Source of the DNA: Ophiothrix spiculata
Taxonomy: Eukaryota > Echinodermata > Ophiuroidea > Amphilepidida > Ophiotrichidae
Strand: one strand, 5' to 3'
Assembly: GCA_000969725.1 (NCBI GenBank)
Contig: JXSR01S022980.1
DNA: 26,256 nucleotides
The first letter of the stretch is position 1; each line of letters begins with the position of its first letter. A program made the translations under genes and the position numbers. Shown in pieces: positions 10,036-20,370 of this stretch. The notes beneath the pieces were generated by a model. The model was not told where the DNA came from, did no database searches, and saw nothing but the letters and a program-made list of their open reading frames with translations.

Positions 10036-11040
10036 CACACAATATCTTCTCTGGGATCAATTTACTATGATGGAAAAACAAAACGTAATCGCAAACAGAA
10101 TTGAGTTGCAAAGTGCGTAATTGAATAGATAACATAAACAAGGAGTTAGAAAGAAGCATCATGTTTTTGTCTCTATTCAATATGCTGTATCAATATCTCA
10201 AAGCCTTTAAGGCCATTCAACAAAAATGATATATGTTTAACGTATCTCTGTACTTCTAAATTGCCGCCTTGATTTAACTTTTTTTAATGTAATGCTTTTT
10301 ATATAATGAATTTTCGGATATAACTTCTGAAAATGTGTTTTAGAAATGCTAGATACATTTTATGAAATGATTAAACCATTTTGATGTTGTGTTTAATGAT
10401 TAAACAAATTGAATTTTTATATGGATCGATTTTCAGCAACAACCCCCTTCTCTACATAATAATACAGAGAATTGGGTTGTTGCAACCCTCCCTTTAACTT
10501 TTATAGCAAAGCCCCCACACCATTATATGGTACCAATAGATCTAAGTATTGATCCCCTCTTTCCATTGATACCAAATCTGGAACATTTGCATTTGTATGA
10601 AAAATCAAAATTTTCTAAAATATCATAGGAATATCAATTTTTCATGGTTTTTATTTATTTTTATTTTTTTGCTAAATAATGTAGAAAAGCACTAGTTTTA
10701 CCTTAACACCAAGTTTTAAAAGTAGGTATTCTGATCTGGTGAAAAAATTAACATACTCTTATTCCATATTTGAATGAAGGGTCATCACCTGTATAAAGCA
10801 ATCGTAAAGTTTCATTCTCATATCTTGAGCCAAATTAATGCTACAGGAAAATGTGTATCTGAGAGTGACCCGTAGAAACCAAGGATATTTATTTTTCTAT
10901 TAATTCAGCACTTTTTTTACCATATGTCTTCTTTTTAATCTCCAATTTGATTTTGTGAGTGAAAGTGATCGGAACACACACCTTTAAATGAATATCTGCA
11001 ATGAAGAAGGCCAAAAGATACATTTTTGAAATCACAGAGT
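10036..11040. other. Intron stretch without recognised genes
   Basis: AT-rich. A hairpin at about 10435-10490 pairs GCAACAACCC with GGGTTGTTGC across about 35 bp. Nothing else stands out. Confidence 0.35.
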
Positions 11041-11043
11041 TAA

Positions 11044-11059
11044 CCCCCCCCCCCCCCCC
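11044..11059. repeat. Poly(C) tract next to a palindrome
   Basis: An uninterrupted run of about 16 C followed by CACACAC, 15 bp before the foldback at 11075. Such homopolymers can carry length errors. Confidence 0.85.
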
Positions 11060-11074
11060 ACACACTTCAGTTTG

Positions 11075-11210
11075 TATAAAAGGGTCCAGTTGTCGACTCC
11101 TACATGTTGCTCATTGTAGCATATCTGATGTATACAAATACCATACATTAGATATGCTACAGATATGCTACAAGGAGTAACATGTACGAGCCGACAACTG
11201 GACCCTTATA
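11075..11210. repeat. Palindrome with the same arm core (copy 2)
   Basis: AAGGGTCCAGTTGTCGACTC through GTAGCATATCTGATG forms the left arm; the right arm repeats it inverted, ending CTGGACCCTTATATA. The arm core matches the element at 9411-9577 apart from a few substitutions (GGGTCCAG against GGGTGCAG). The right arm here has a small internal duplication of GATATGCTACA and more mismatches, so this copy is older or less maintained than the one at 9411. Confidence 0.88.
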
Positions 11211-11342
11211 TATTACCCTGATATGAAGACATGAAACGTAGTCTTGCATGATCTGCTGTAGTTATGTAAACATATTTGATCAGACTGTCATTCAAACATG
11301 TGTTGATATTTTTGCGAAGGATCCCAATGCGCGAAACTGACC

Positions 11343-11701
11343 TTAAAGGGGCATTTGATAAGTTATCCACAATTTTTTCCAAACTTTTTGTGGCTTTTTG
11401 CATTATTTGAAGTGTTATCTGTAATAATGGCAACATGCAAAGTTTTATAGTCAAACATAAATTCAAAGTATCGCAATATTTAAATTTTCTTTCATTGCTT
11501 AATAATGTTGGCTAAATTTTGATTTAGTAGTAGATCCAATATAAAACTGAAATTTCATTCAAATCCAATTTATCTGCTATTTGTGATGTTTCAGCCATAA
11601 AATTTCACATGGGTAATGAGAAAAATATGAGGAATATTTTGGTACAAAAATCTCAGAAAGTTTGAAAAAATGCTGACCCAATCGGACAGGGCTCCTTTTA
11701 A
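11343..11701 (-). mobile_element. TTAA-flanked element, inverted relative to the copy at 12908
   Basis: Bounded by TTAAAGGGGC at the left and CTCCTTTTAA at the right. Read on the minus strand, its first about 110 bp (GTCCGATT, GAGATTTT, GTACCAAAATATT, CTCATATTTTTCTCA, TGTGAAATTT, GGCTGA in order) match the plus strand of 12908-13229. The two are therefore members of one family in opposite orientations, about 1.2 kb apart. Confidence 0.8.
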
Positions 11702-12907
11702 GGGGATATAGCCTCCTATGTCTAAGATCAAAATGCAAACAGGAATGGTCAATTTTGACTTTTTTTTTTGAAAAATTTACACAAGAATATCACGATTTTT
11801 GGTAGTTGACTATTACTATATAGCAGATGGAATAAGTCATCTCGGATACAATTTTGTAATTTTGCCCAACGCATCTTTAAAAACAAAATGTTTTAGTTGC
11901 GATACGCGAGAAGAGTTGTAATCCTTCCCGTCTTTGTTTTGCTTGCATAAATTGTTGCAGCTGGCGGGTGCATCGTGTTTCTTTAGCAAACAAGATTTTG
12001 TTTCAAATCCCTCACTATTTTGCTAGATGGAGTGAAGTTGGAGGAAAAGATGATTTTTGATACATTGTAATTGTATCGCATGCATAAATTCACATTTTAT
12101 GTACATTTATAGCAGATATAAACAAGCTGTTATTTTAGATCTTTGGGAAAGCGCCATAAGAAATTTCAGCATTTGTATTTTCAATATTGTGATTGTAAGA
12201 AAGACATGTTTTAAAGATGATACATGCTAAGAATAATACTTAAGAAGGGAGTTTAGATGTCAATTTTCTTCTGAAAGACATTGCTATAAATGTAACCTTG
12301 TACATATCAAAGGAGATATGAACTGTCATAAGATCACTTTGTTCAAGTGTCAGGAAGGTATGGCTGTTAGAAATGTGAGATTACATAGTAAGAAAAGTAT
12401 GATCTGAAGATATATTCAGCTTTTGACACTCTTGGGGGAAAGGGTGATCAAAAATCACTAGGATTTATAAATGTTATAGAAGTGAATTTAAGTATTATTA
12501 AGTATTATGATGTATGATATGTGGTTTGAATAAAGTGGAAAAAACATTAGTGGTTGAGCTTGAACTTGTCTGCTGTGTAGACCCAACAACCTGTCCTTTG
12601 CAATGTCATTGCTGTTGGCAAGGATATAGTTCTGAGAAGACTTTGAAAGTAGTTTTGATAAATACATAGTACTCATCATTTCACTCTTTCAAAGTTTGTC
12701 TGTCCAATGACTCATTGGTGAATGTGTTACCTCAAGTACTTGCAGCACCAGGATAATTGATAGTCATGGATAGCAACCAAACACATCCTTTCTCCGTTTG
12801 CATTAATTGATTCTAAATTGGAGACCTGTCAAAGGGCAAATGTATCTTTTTTGCATACCAACTTAGCTGAGGACTAGTTTGATGCTCTGCACAAAAGGGC
12901 TGAATTA
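11702..12907. other. Intron between two related TTAA elements, no gene seen
   Basis: I see no exon. AAGGGGATATAGCCTCC directly after 11701 resembles the style of repeat ends, but I found no partner end. The minus-strand frame at 12488-12679 has no domain. Confidence 0.35.
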
Positions 12908-13229
12908 TTAAAGGAGCATCGTCCGATTGCTTCAACTTTTTTTCGAACTTCTTGAGATTTTGGTACCAAAATATTGCTCATATTTTTCTCACAACCCGTG
13001 TGAAATTTCACGGCTGAGTTATGTTCCGTTTCGGAGATATGTATGAAAATGTGTCTAATTATGGTAACCATAACTGTAACATATAGGCGGCTCTGAAATA
13101 CAAAATTGCCCATAAAATCAAAATGGTTTGACCGATTCAGCTGAAATTTGAAATTTAGACTTCTTTAGTGGTCATCTTTCATATGACATTGAAAACTAAA
13201 TTTTGAAAAATCGGACAAAGCTCCTTTAA
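12908..13229 (+). mobile_element. TTAA-flanked foldback element, 322 bp
   Basis: TTAAAGGAGCATCGTCCGAT at the left pairs with ATCGGACAAAGCTCCTTTAA at the right: inverted ends of about 20 bp with a few mismatches inside TTAA. Its left half is homologous to the inverted element at 11343-11701. The minus-strand frame 12874-13113 lies in it and is not considered a gene. Confidence 0.8.
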
Positions 13230-13792
13230 GGGTTTATTCTCCTATGGCCTTTAACATAATTGAATGTTAATAAAAAGTGGAATTCAGGATTCCATAGTGG
13301 ACACATTTAACATTATTATAGGTACATTGGACAACATTTTGGAAGTTTATTTGCAGGTGATTTACACTCTGTTTTAAAGTAATAACTGTCAAGTAGCAAA
13401 TATTGAGAAAATTTTGACCAAACCTTCAGAAACGGTATATGGCTATTCTCTAAACACGTGTACTGGTACAATGGATTAGGAAAGGTGCTCAGTTTCATAG
13501 GTAGAGCATTGCTTTTACTTCAAAGATTACAGGTAAATCAAAAGAGATTTAAAGTTTCCATTGAATCTGCTAATAAAACAAATTTTCAGATCGTTGTCAA
13601 CAACAATAATAAACAATGAAAGAAAATCTAAATATTTTAGTATATGGTCATATTTTTTGAGGTGGGGCCCATTTGCGTTACATCTCACTGACTTCATCCA
13701 TACCTAACGCCTTCCTGGTAATCGTTGATTAGAGTTGATAAATATCTTTATTTGGCTATTATTTTAATTGATTTTATAGACTAATATATTAT

Positions 13793-14268
13793 CTTCAAAA
13801 TCATACCAAAATTATGACATTTCATGCAATTATTGAAAAGTTGTGACAAAATTTGATGCACAATGTACATATCTCAACCACATGTATGCCTGTTTTCTTC
13901 TCTGGCTAAATTAGCTTATTGACTTTAACTTTTTATAAACGTTAATTATCAACTTTAATCAGATTAATTCCAACTTGCTGTTGATAAACAATAACTAGCC
14001 TTTAAAATCATAGAAGATTTATGACATTTCAATGGATTTTTAAGAAGATATGACTGAACAATTTAATGCCTCATCCGCACCCGCCTCATCCACACCCGCC
14101 TCCACCCCTAGCTAAGTAGCTTTAACAGGTCATTAAGCTTAATTAATCACTTCATTTGGGTTCTATTCTTAATTTCTTGAAAGTCAAATAATTTGTCTTT
14201 AAAATCATACCAAAATTATGACATTTCATTTGATTGTTGAAAAGATATGACAAAAATTGATGCATAAA
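13793..14268. repeat. Three-unit degenerate tandem repeat, period about 200 bp
   Basis: Blocks of about 70 bp begin at 13793, 14000 and 14197 with CTTCAAAATCATACC, CTTTAAAATCATAGA and CTTTAAAATCATACC. Each continues with TTATGACATTTCA, a GAAAAG or AGAAGATATGAC segment and a TTGATGCA-like end. Between blocks, CTGGCTAAATTAGCTT and CTAGCTAAGTAGCTTT also correspond, giving units of about 207 and 197 bp. The first and third blocks are closer to each other than to the second. Unit 2 contains a small CATCCGCACCCGCCT duplication (14071-14103). Confidence 0.7.
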
Positions 14269-14535
14269 TCACTCTCCATGTAACAAATTCACCTTTTATG
14301 GGTGCCTACATTAAAAAGCATGACCATATAGGTATTGAATTTGACAGTGAAACTTTGGATGCTATTACTGCTTACATTTCAAATGATTTAAAAATCCGGA
14401 CATTTTGGAATGATGCCGAACTTGTCCAATGCCCCTTTCATGTTTTCATTATCTCATATTTCTGGAATAGTTCTTTAAAAAGTAACTCTATAATCATAGA
14501 AAAAAGGAATAGATAGGCTTCCTGAAAAAAAAATG

Positions 14536-14635
14536 ATGTTAAGCATGTCCTCTAATTCAAATTCCCAATGTGACGTATAATATATAAGAAGAATGTTGAG
14601 CGTGTCCACTATAAAAAAATCCCAGATATGACTTT
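14536..14635. repeat. Two-unit tandem duplication, period about 57 bp
   Basis: ATGTTAAGCATGTCCTCT at 14536 and ATGTTGAGCGTGTCCACT at 14593 begin two diverged units, ending in CCCAATGTGAC and CCCAGATATGAC. Non-coding. Confidence 0.6.
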
Positions 14636-14639
14636 CAAG

Positions 14640-15338
14640 TTTAGCACGCACTATATATGTGTAAGCTTATAAGAGAATGCCCATTAGAGAATGAGAATTA
14701 GATATAGACAATTGTCGTAACTTGAATTACAATAACGATCTGAACGTTTGATTGAAAGCATAAAATACTGTAGTTTTATCTGCATGAATTGTACAAAAAT
14801 TACGAAATAGAGTAATTAACAGTAAACTTATCTCAATATTTGATAACGAATATGCATATATAGTACATATTAAAAGTGAGATGCACAGGCAATGCCTGCC
14901 TGACTTGTAGACCAAAGCATAGTGTACTTACGACATCCTATGAATAACAATTCCTCTTCGCAGTCGAAGCTTTTTATTACATTGCTACTCCATAAGTCAT
15001 GCAACTCTTATTTGATATATCCATTGACAAGCTAGCTAAATTGGATTGGTGCAATTAAAGCTGCTGCATCACGTAATAGCCATCTACCATCCATCACTGA
15101 ATGAATGAATGAATGAACTCAGTGAGTGGGTTGTCACTGAAACACTTCTCACTCGGGTATATCACATGTCATGGTTCAGCCAATCGGCATTGACAATCAA
15201 CTAGACATAAGATAATGTGTGTTTGTCCTGCACTACCTTTGTCTTCTTTTTGAATTTTTTTTTTATCTGTACAAATTACACCACACCAACTTGTGAAAAA
15301 GAAGATTCTCCTCCCCCTCCATGTCCATGGTCATAATT
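14640..15338. other. Intron stretch without recognised genes
   Basis: Contains a short TGAA microsatellite (about four units near 15100-15117) and otherwise featureless AT-rich sequence. The minus-strand frame at 14727-14915 has no domain. Confidence 0.35.
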
Positions 15339-15532
15339 GAGTTAAAAAGATGGGCGAGTTAAGGAGAGTTAATTGACAAGGACCAAAGGTGAAAGGCAAG
15401 TTATTGAATTTCCATTTGCGTAACTTTTTCACACATAACAGAGAACAGATTTAGCCCTTGTCAACCAACTTGCCTTTTGCCCTTATTAATTAAGTCACCT
15501 TAACTCACCCATACTGTAACTCGCCCTTTATC
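15339..15532. repeat. Diverged foldback with GGGCGAGTTA ends
   Basis: The left arm (GAGTTAAAAAGATGGGCGAG, then TTAAGGAGAGTTAATTGACA) pairs imperfectly with the right arm ending CACCCATACTGTAACTCGCC C. AAGGCAAGTT (left) and AACTTGCCTT (right) are a further inner pair. The arms span about 80 bp with gaps. It is probably an old MITE. Confidence 0.6.
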
Positions 15533-16866
15533 CATCCCCCAAAAGTTCACACTTACATGGACATTTCTTAAACATGTAAACATTTTGTAAACTAATTTTC
15601 TTTTTCATCGTTTGAAGATCTTCTGTTATCTTCTTGGTGATTGTTATATAGTAACAGCATTGTCAGATGACTTCAAGAAGATTGTCAAAACATTTTAATA
15701 ATTCCCCTTACTGTTCAAAATATTGAAATTGCAACATCCACATTGTATGTATTATCGCTTTGGCAATCATTTATCGTCTCATGTTGATTATGATTTCTAA
15801 AAAATAAAACCAGAAGATTCTAGTGGACAAACAAAACAATTTATATTCTTTGGCCTAAACATCGGCTTGCAAACTTTGCCATATATATTTACTCTTTTGC
15901 CTGCATGTGCATTTCATGTTTCCAAGTCGTCGTCTGTCAAGATAAATTAAATTTGTCGGTGCTGTTTTCTTTCCCAATTTGTTGTCGTTTGAGTAGCAAC
16001 TCATATTGAGCGATGGATGGATGGCATTGTGTAGTCATCATAATATGATTGCATTCAATATTAGATGTCATTTCAGATGGATTGAGGGGTTAGAGTTTAG
16101 TGTCAGCAGAAATTGACAAATTGTAGTCAAATTGAGTTGTTTTGTTTCCATGAATATGGTAAAACGATCTATAATGAGGAAATATGGAGTGGAAATGGAA
16201 TACAATTTGACTGAATGAAGCCTAGTCTAGTTTTTGTGAAAAATACTGTTATAGTATAATAAGCCAAGGTGGAGGGGCACTCCCATATATCATTGGATAG
16301 CGACTGCAGACCAATACCCCTTTTTTATCGCTAACCTGACACCTAAATGACCCCATTTTTTCACAACCTCTACACCCAATGCCCCATTTTTCCAAGTCTT
16401 TCGACTTGATTTGCCGCTGAGATCGGCGCATGCCTATAAGTGGTGGTAAAACCCAACAAATGATGCAATTTCAAAAAGGAATTGCAGAAAAAACATGCTA
16501 AATTGATTTTAAAAAATTGAGTAGAATGTTGAGTTTTTACATATTCGTGGCCGTTTACCACTAACCCCGGAGTAAAGGGAAAAACAAATGTAATATTATG
16601 TAATTATATGTTAGAAAAACACTTTTACATTGCAAATTTAAAATGTTTTGTTCATGTTTGGGTTGTCTGGTTATGTTGTTTTATGTGAATAATTTTGTTA
16701 TGTTTTGTTACATTTTACCTCATTTGAAACATTTTTTTCCAAATTAAAGTACTTTGCTTAGTAGTAAATGGAAATTACCAAGGATTTATTTTGATGACAT
16801 ATTCTTTGTTTGATTCTTGGGATAATTTTACTTATCTTTGAACTTTGTTTTTTGTTGTTCTTGCAG
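15533..16866. other. Intron upstream of the first visible SSBP exon
   Basis: No exon is supported before the acceptor at 16866. The patch 16262-16431 is richer in G and C; on the minus strand it reads as repeated AAAAATGGGG and AAAAAAGGGGT units and ends in a GGAGTGCCCCTCCACC motif. It may be a piece of a dispersed repeat, but I found no boundary or second copy. GATGGATGGATGG lies at about 16012-16024. Confidence 0.35.
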
Positions 16867-16928
16867 GTCATCCGACAATGACAGGTCCCATGCCCAGAAT
16901 GAACCATCCACGGCTCCCTATGAACCCA
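16867..16928 (+). CDS. SSBP3: SSBP2/3/4-family protein, internal exon (first visible)
   Basis: This 62-nt exon lies between a pyrimidine-rich acceptor ending TTCTTGCAG and a strong donor GTAAGT. Its first two bases complete a codon begun in the previous exon (GT, so Gly if the missing base is G), and it ends in phase 0. It encodes HPTMTGPMPRMNH followed by PRLPMNP. This matches, from memory, the vertebrate SSBP stretch GHPNMGGSMQRMNPPRGMGP in the Gly/Pro/Met-rich region after the LUFS domain. The family are nuclear adaptors that bind LDB1/Chip and protect LIM-homeodomain complexes from degradation; this segment belongs to the proline-rich part linked to transactivation. No previous exon was recognised in the 16.9 kb upstream. 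The paralogue (SSBP2, 3 or 4) cannot be decided, and many invertebrates have a single gene. A partial echo of this exon lies at 17221-17247. Confidence 0.88.
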
Positions 16929-16939
16929 GTAAGTACTGC

Positions 16940-17215
16940 AATACGTGGATTTATTTAGGGTTTCCACCAGGAAGTCAATCTTTACCAAAATTTTAGCTCA
17001 AGCACAGTTTTGCCTATAAAACTAATAAGCTGTGACATTAGCTCCTGCAATTCATATACATAAAAGCGGGCAATATGAATTGTTGTTTGGGATGGGTGGT
17101 AGTGCGCATCCATTTCACACCAATTTGGATGCATTGTTATGCTTTATCAGTGCATTGTGGGATTAAATTTCAGTAAAGATTTATTTCCAGTTGGGAAACC
17201 CTAAATCCACATATA
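16940..17215. repeat. Diverged foldback starting 11 bp after a splice donor
   Basis: The left arm 16940-17000 (ACGTGGATTTATTTAGGGTT, then GGAAGTCAATCTTTACC) pairs with the right arm about 17155-17215 (GGTAAAG-like AGTAAAGATTTATTTCC, then GGGAAACCCTAAATCCACA). Identity is about three quarters, with a 4-bp gap. GCATTGTGGGA at 17152-17162, which also occurs in the foldback at 1440-1977, borders the right arm. The element begins almost at the donor of exon 16867-16928. Confidence 0.65.
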
Positions 17216-17220
17216 CTAGC

Positions 17221-17247
17221 CCCATGCCCAGAATGAACAATACAAGG
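17221..17247 (+). pseudogene. Partial copy of the upstream SSBP exon
   Basis: CCCATGCCCAGAATGAAC is identical over 18 bp to positions 16887-16904 of the SSBP exon and continues with looser similarity (AATACAAGG against CATCCACGG). The copy has no acceptor or donor and cannot act as an exon as it stands. It lies directly beyond the foldback 16940-17215. An 18-bp match 330 bp away in the same orientation is very unlikely by chance. Confidence 0.75.
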
Positions 17248-18159
17248 ATTTCAACTTATCTTTTTAAAAAAGAGAATAGAGATATGTTTATTTTATCAAA
17301 TAGGTTCAAATACTTTAAAAAAAGTAAATACCCATAACTCTCATGATGAAAACTTGAAACTTTTTTGCATATCAAATTATCAAGTGTGTTTGTTTGTTTT
17401 GTCAAATAAACAGTGACTATTATGAATAAAAATCTCTTACTTGAATCTTTAAATTGACTTATAAATCACAGAAACTAGTGCATGGTTTAATATAAACGAA
17501 CAAAATAGATAACTTACAGACAGTGTTACTGGCAAGACTGAAATATATCTCAAATTGCTCCTGGACATGACTTGGTCATCGATATTGGCCAAGAAAATGG
17601 CCATGGAAACAATTTTAAAAGATTCCACACTGTTTGTTATTGTTGTTTTTTTATTTAATGAAATGGTTGATTTCTTGATTAGCAAGTTTGAATTGGTAAA
17701 GAAATAAAAAAGCCATCAGTAATTATTGTGAACTCTCAAGTGTGTGAATGACTTCAGATGAGCATTAGTTCCAAAAAAAATTACAAGCAGTATAAACTTT
17801 TTATTGACTTGCATGTTAGATTGGGCAAATCCTTTGAGGGTCTGTGAATTTCAAATGATAACATGGTTGTATTTTGTAATTGAAAAGTGGGATTTAGAAC
17901 TTGCATTGAGATGTATTGTTATGTACGTATGTCATGCTAATAGAATTTTAGAAAATAGAAAGAATGTACACTAAAACTTCTGATTGGTGTTGAACACTTT
18001 TCCTTTGTTTATTTCTCTAATTTCTTTTATATTTTTGGTTTTAATTAGTATCACAACAGAATATTGATACAAAGAATCAGATAGGATGGATCCTAAATTT
18101 CAGACTTGATTTTAACTTTTATGAAATAGGGCACAGGGGTCGATTTTATCAAAAAACTT

Positions 18160-19160
18160 GGTAATGGTGTAGTTTAGGACCCTGTTTATAATAAGGAACA
18201 AAACAACTTCTATTGTTTTAAAATAAAGAAATAAATAATTTTAAATCATCAAGGCTAAGATCCCGACGCGATGAATAACCAACCAGGGAGCGTTGTTTGA
18301 CAGTGTGCAATCACTAAAAATGGCCGATCATGGCTTTATTTTTGCTTCAAGTTCAAAATCTCGCTCTTTTATGAAAACTCTGCAATCTTTCTGAAATTTG
18401 CAAGCATTTTAAGCAGTGTTTGGAGACAAAATTTTAGTACTTTTTACGATTGTTTTAACCTTGTTGTTTTACCCCATAATTTCCCTCATTATTCAAAACC
18501 CTGCCCTCCTTCCAAAATATTAACCTTGTTGTCTAGATAACACTTAAAGGGACTAGCCTAGATTCCACTTAGAATGAAATATTTATGGAAATGGTCTAAA
18601 CAAACCTTAAAAGTATAGTAAAATCCAAAAAAGTGCAAAAATTTACACACAAATGGCTCAAAGTGAGAGAGAATTAATTTGCAATATATCATTCTTTGAT
18701 GGTGGTGTGATTCCTAAATCTTCACTTTTGTACCTCAGATGGATTTACCAGATAAAAGATCGAACAAAGCTCATGGAGATTTAAAACATATTAAAAGGGA
18801 AACAATTTAATCAAAAGTAATTTGTTTGGCCATCACAAGTGTAGAAACAAGATTTTTTTCAGTTTTCAAACTAGAAACACTGTTTTCACACCACTTTTTG
18901 TCACCGGTGACAAAAAATAAAGTTGGTAAAGAATTGTTATTTTCTCCAATGTTCATCAAAATCATGGAAAACCACTTGCAGGTTATATTATTATAAACAT
19001 GTTCTATCGATTCAAGTAAAAAAATATGCAGGTAAAAAATTAGTGGGAAGAATCTAGGCCAGTCCCTTTAACTATTTTAGCTTGTTTGGTTCATTTAGCT
19101 TTCATGAATTAGTGACTTTCGTTCCTTATTATGAACAAGGTCCTAAACTACACCATTACC
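18160..19160. mobile_element. 1 kb element with 40-bp terminal inverted repeats
   Basis: GGTAATGGTGTAGTTTAGGA and the next 20 bp (18160-18199) are inverted at 19121-19160 with 38 of 40 positions matching. The interior has no open frame and contains a TTAA element at 18544-19071. TIRs this well kept suggest a fairly young insertion or conservation by transposition. The right end is 29 bp before the acceptor of exon 19190-19251. No target duplication is clear. Confidence 0.85.
18544..19071. mobile_element. TTAA-flanked element nested in the 1 kb element
   Basis: TTAAAGGGACTAGCCTAGAT at the left and ATCTAGGCCAGTCCCTTTAA at the right are inverted with one mismatch. It has the same overall layout as the elements at 7651, 11343 and 12908 but different sequence inside the ends. 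About 528 bp, lying wholly inside 18160-19160, so either it inserted later or both ends belong to one compound element. Confidence 0.75.
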
Positions 19161-19189
19161 CTAAACTTTGTATTGTTGTCTTGTTTCAG

Positions 19190-19251
19190 ACATATGGCGG
19201 TATGAGGCCACCACCAAATAGCATCGGTCCTGGAGGCATTCCTATGTCAAT
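19190..19251 (+). CDS. SSBP3: SSBP2/3/4-family protein, internal exon 2 of the window
   Basis: This 62-nt exon follows the acceptor TTGTCTTGTTTCAG and precedes the donor GTAAGT. It enters in phase 0, directly continuing the preceding exon, and leaves two bases (AT) that the next exon completes to ATG, Met. It encodes TYGGMRPPPNS then IGPGGIPMS. The core YGGMRPPPNS followed by GP closely matches the vertebrate NYGSGMRPPPNSLGPAMPGINM block, the clearest family signature in the window. It lies in the Gly/Pro-rich region and has no enzymatic motif, as expected for an adaptor. The end of a 1 kb inverted-repeat element sits only 29 bp upstream of the acceptor, so the branch point must fall in the short gap or in the repeat end; CTAAAC at 19161-19166 is a candidate. 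Confidence 0.93.
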
Positions 19252-20370
19252 GTAAGTACATAGAGCAGCTATTTCAGTTGTTTGGAAATTCAGTCTTCAT
19301 TCCAAAGCTGCCTTTTGACACTGATGTGAAAAGGATGTACATTTGGCGAATTTTACTAGTGTAAGGTTCCCTTTCAAAACAAAAAGCCAATCCATTGCAT
19401 TTGAGCATGACTAGCATGTATTGTAAAGGCTGTTTGAATTTGCTACCTTTGTACTTCTAAAGCAGGATTCATCACTCAATTCAGGTGATTTATTGGGAAT
19501 AACATTAAAATTTACACCTCAGTGTCTTTGTATAATTTGATTTTTAGAAAAAATAAAAAAAACATTTCCCCAGTTGTGTTTTATGATTTGCAATATAAGA
19601 CAATTTGTTTCTTTTTGCCTAAGCATCAGTTATAGCAATAAGCTTCATGTTTGCCATTATTTTTTACTGATCTTGGGTTAGTCACGATCATGAATGTCAA
19701 AACCCTATTCCTCATTTGATTGAACTTTCAAATGAAACATACACATGGTATTATTAAGATTGACTGATCATCTTTCTGAAAATTGTTTACTTAATATTAG
19801 TATTTTAAGTTGGAACTACAGATTTGTGCTGGTAATATGGGGAGGAAAATATGTTACAAAAAACAGCATGGGGAAAATGGTGTATCACAGCAAAATTTAA
19901 TGAATAATTGACAATCCCATTGTGTTGAGAGTCTTCAACGAAATGTCAATCAAAATATTATATAGCTGAGGGAAATAGGAAGAAAAATGTTTATTAAATC
20001 TCAGATTTTCAGGGAAAAATTGTTATGAATGCTTGTAATATTATTTGATAAAGGAACATTGGTTATGTGTGTGTTGATAGTAAAAAGGCCTTGGGTGGAG
20101 GGTTTTGTAACAGGCAGCTAACTGTATTTGAAAGAGCCTAACAAAAAATTTATTATGTTACCTTGTGTGACCAACCAAGAATTTCAGAAAATCGGAATCT
20201 GCATGGTGTTTTTTTTTTCAGAACTACATTTAAAATTTGTTATGTTTATTCTTAATATTTTAGCTCTATTGAAAGAATAAAATTGTTAATTCTTCTAAAA
20301 AGAATACAACCAATCAGATTCAGCCTCTTTAAGCACCTAGTGAATATAGTGTAAGCTGCTGTGTAGTTAA

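Larger units (their letters stand above)
1..16866 (+). other. Intron of the SSBP gene (5' part outside the window)
   Basis: No exon was recognised before 16867, and that exon begins inside a codon, so the region immediately upstream is intron. I looked for the preceding family exons (the NSMDPTRQQG and RPPIRMG blocks) and did not see them. The intron therefore probably covers the whole left part, at least 16.9 kb. A nested gene or non-coding exons cannot be excluded. Its recognisable content is the foldback elements and tandem repeats listed separately. Confidence 0.7.
16929..19189 (+). other. SSBP intron between exons 1 and 2 of the window
   Basis: 2261 bp, donor GTAAGT and acceptor TTTCAG. 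It contains the foldback 16940-17215, an exon echo (17221-17247) and the large inverted-repeat element 18160-19160. The stretch 17250-18159 shows nothing I can name. Confidence 0.85.
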
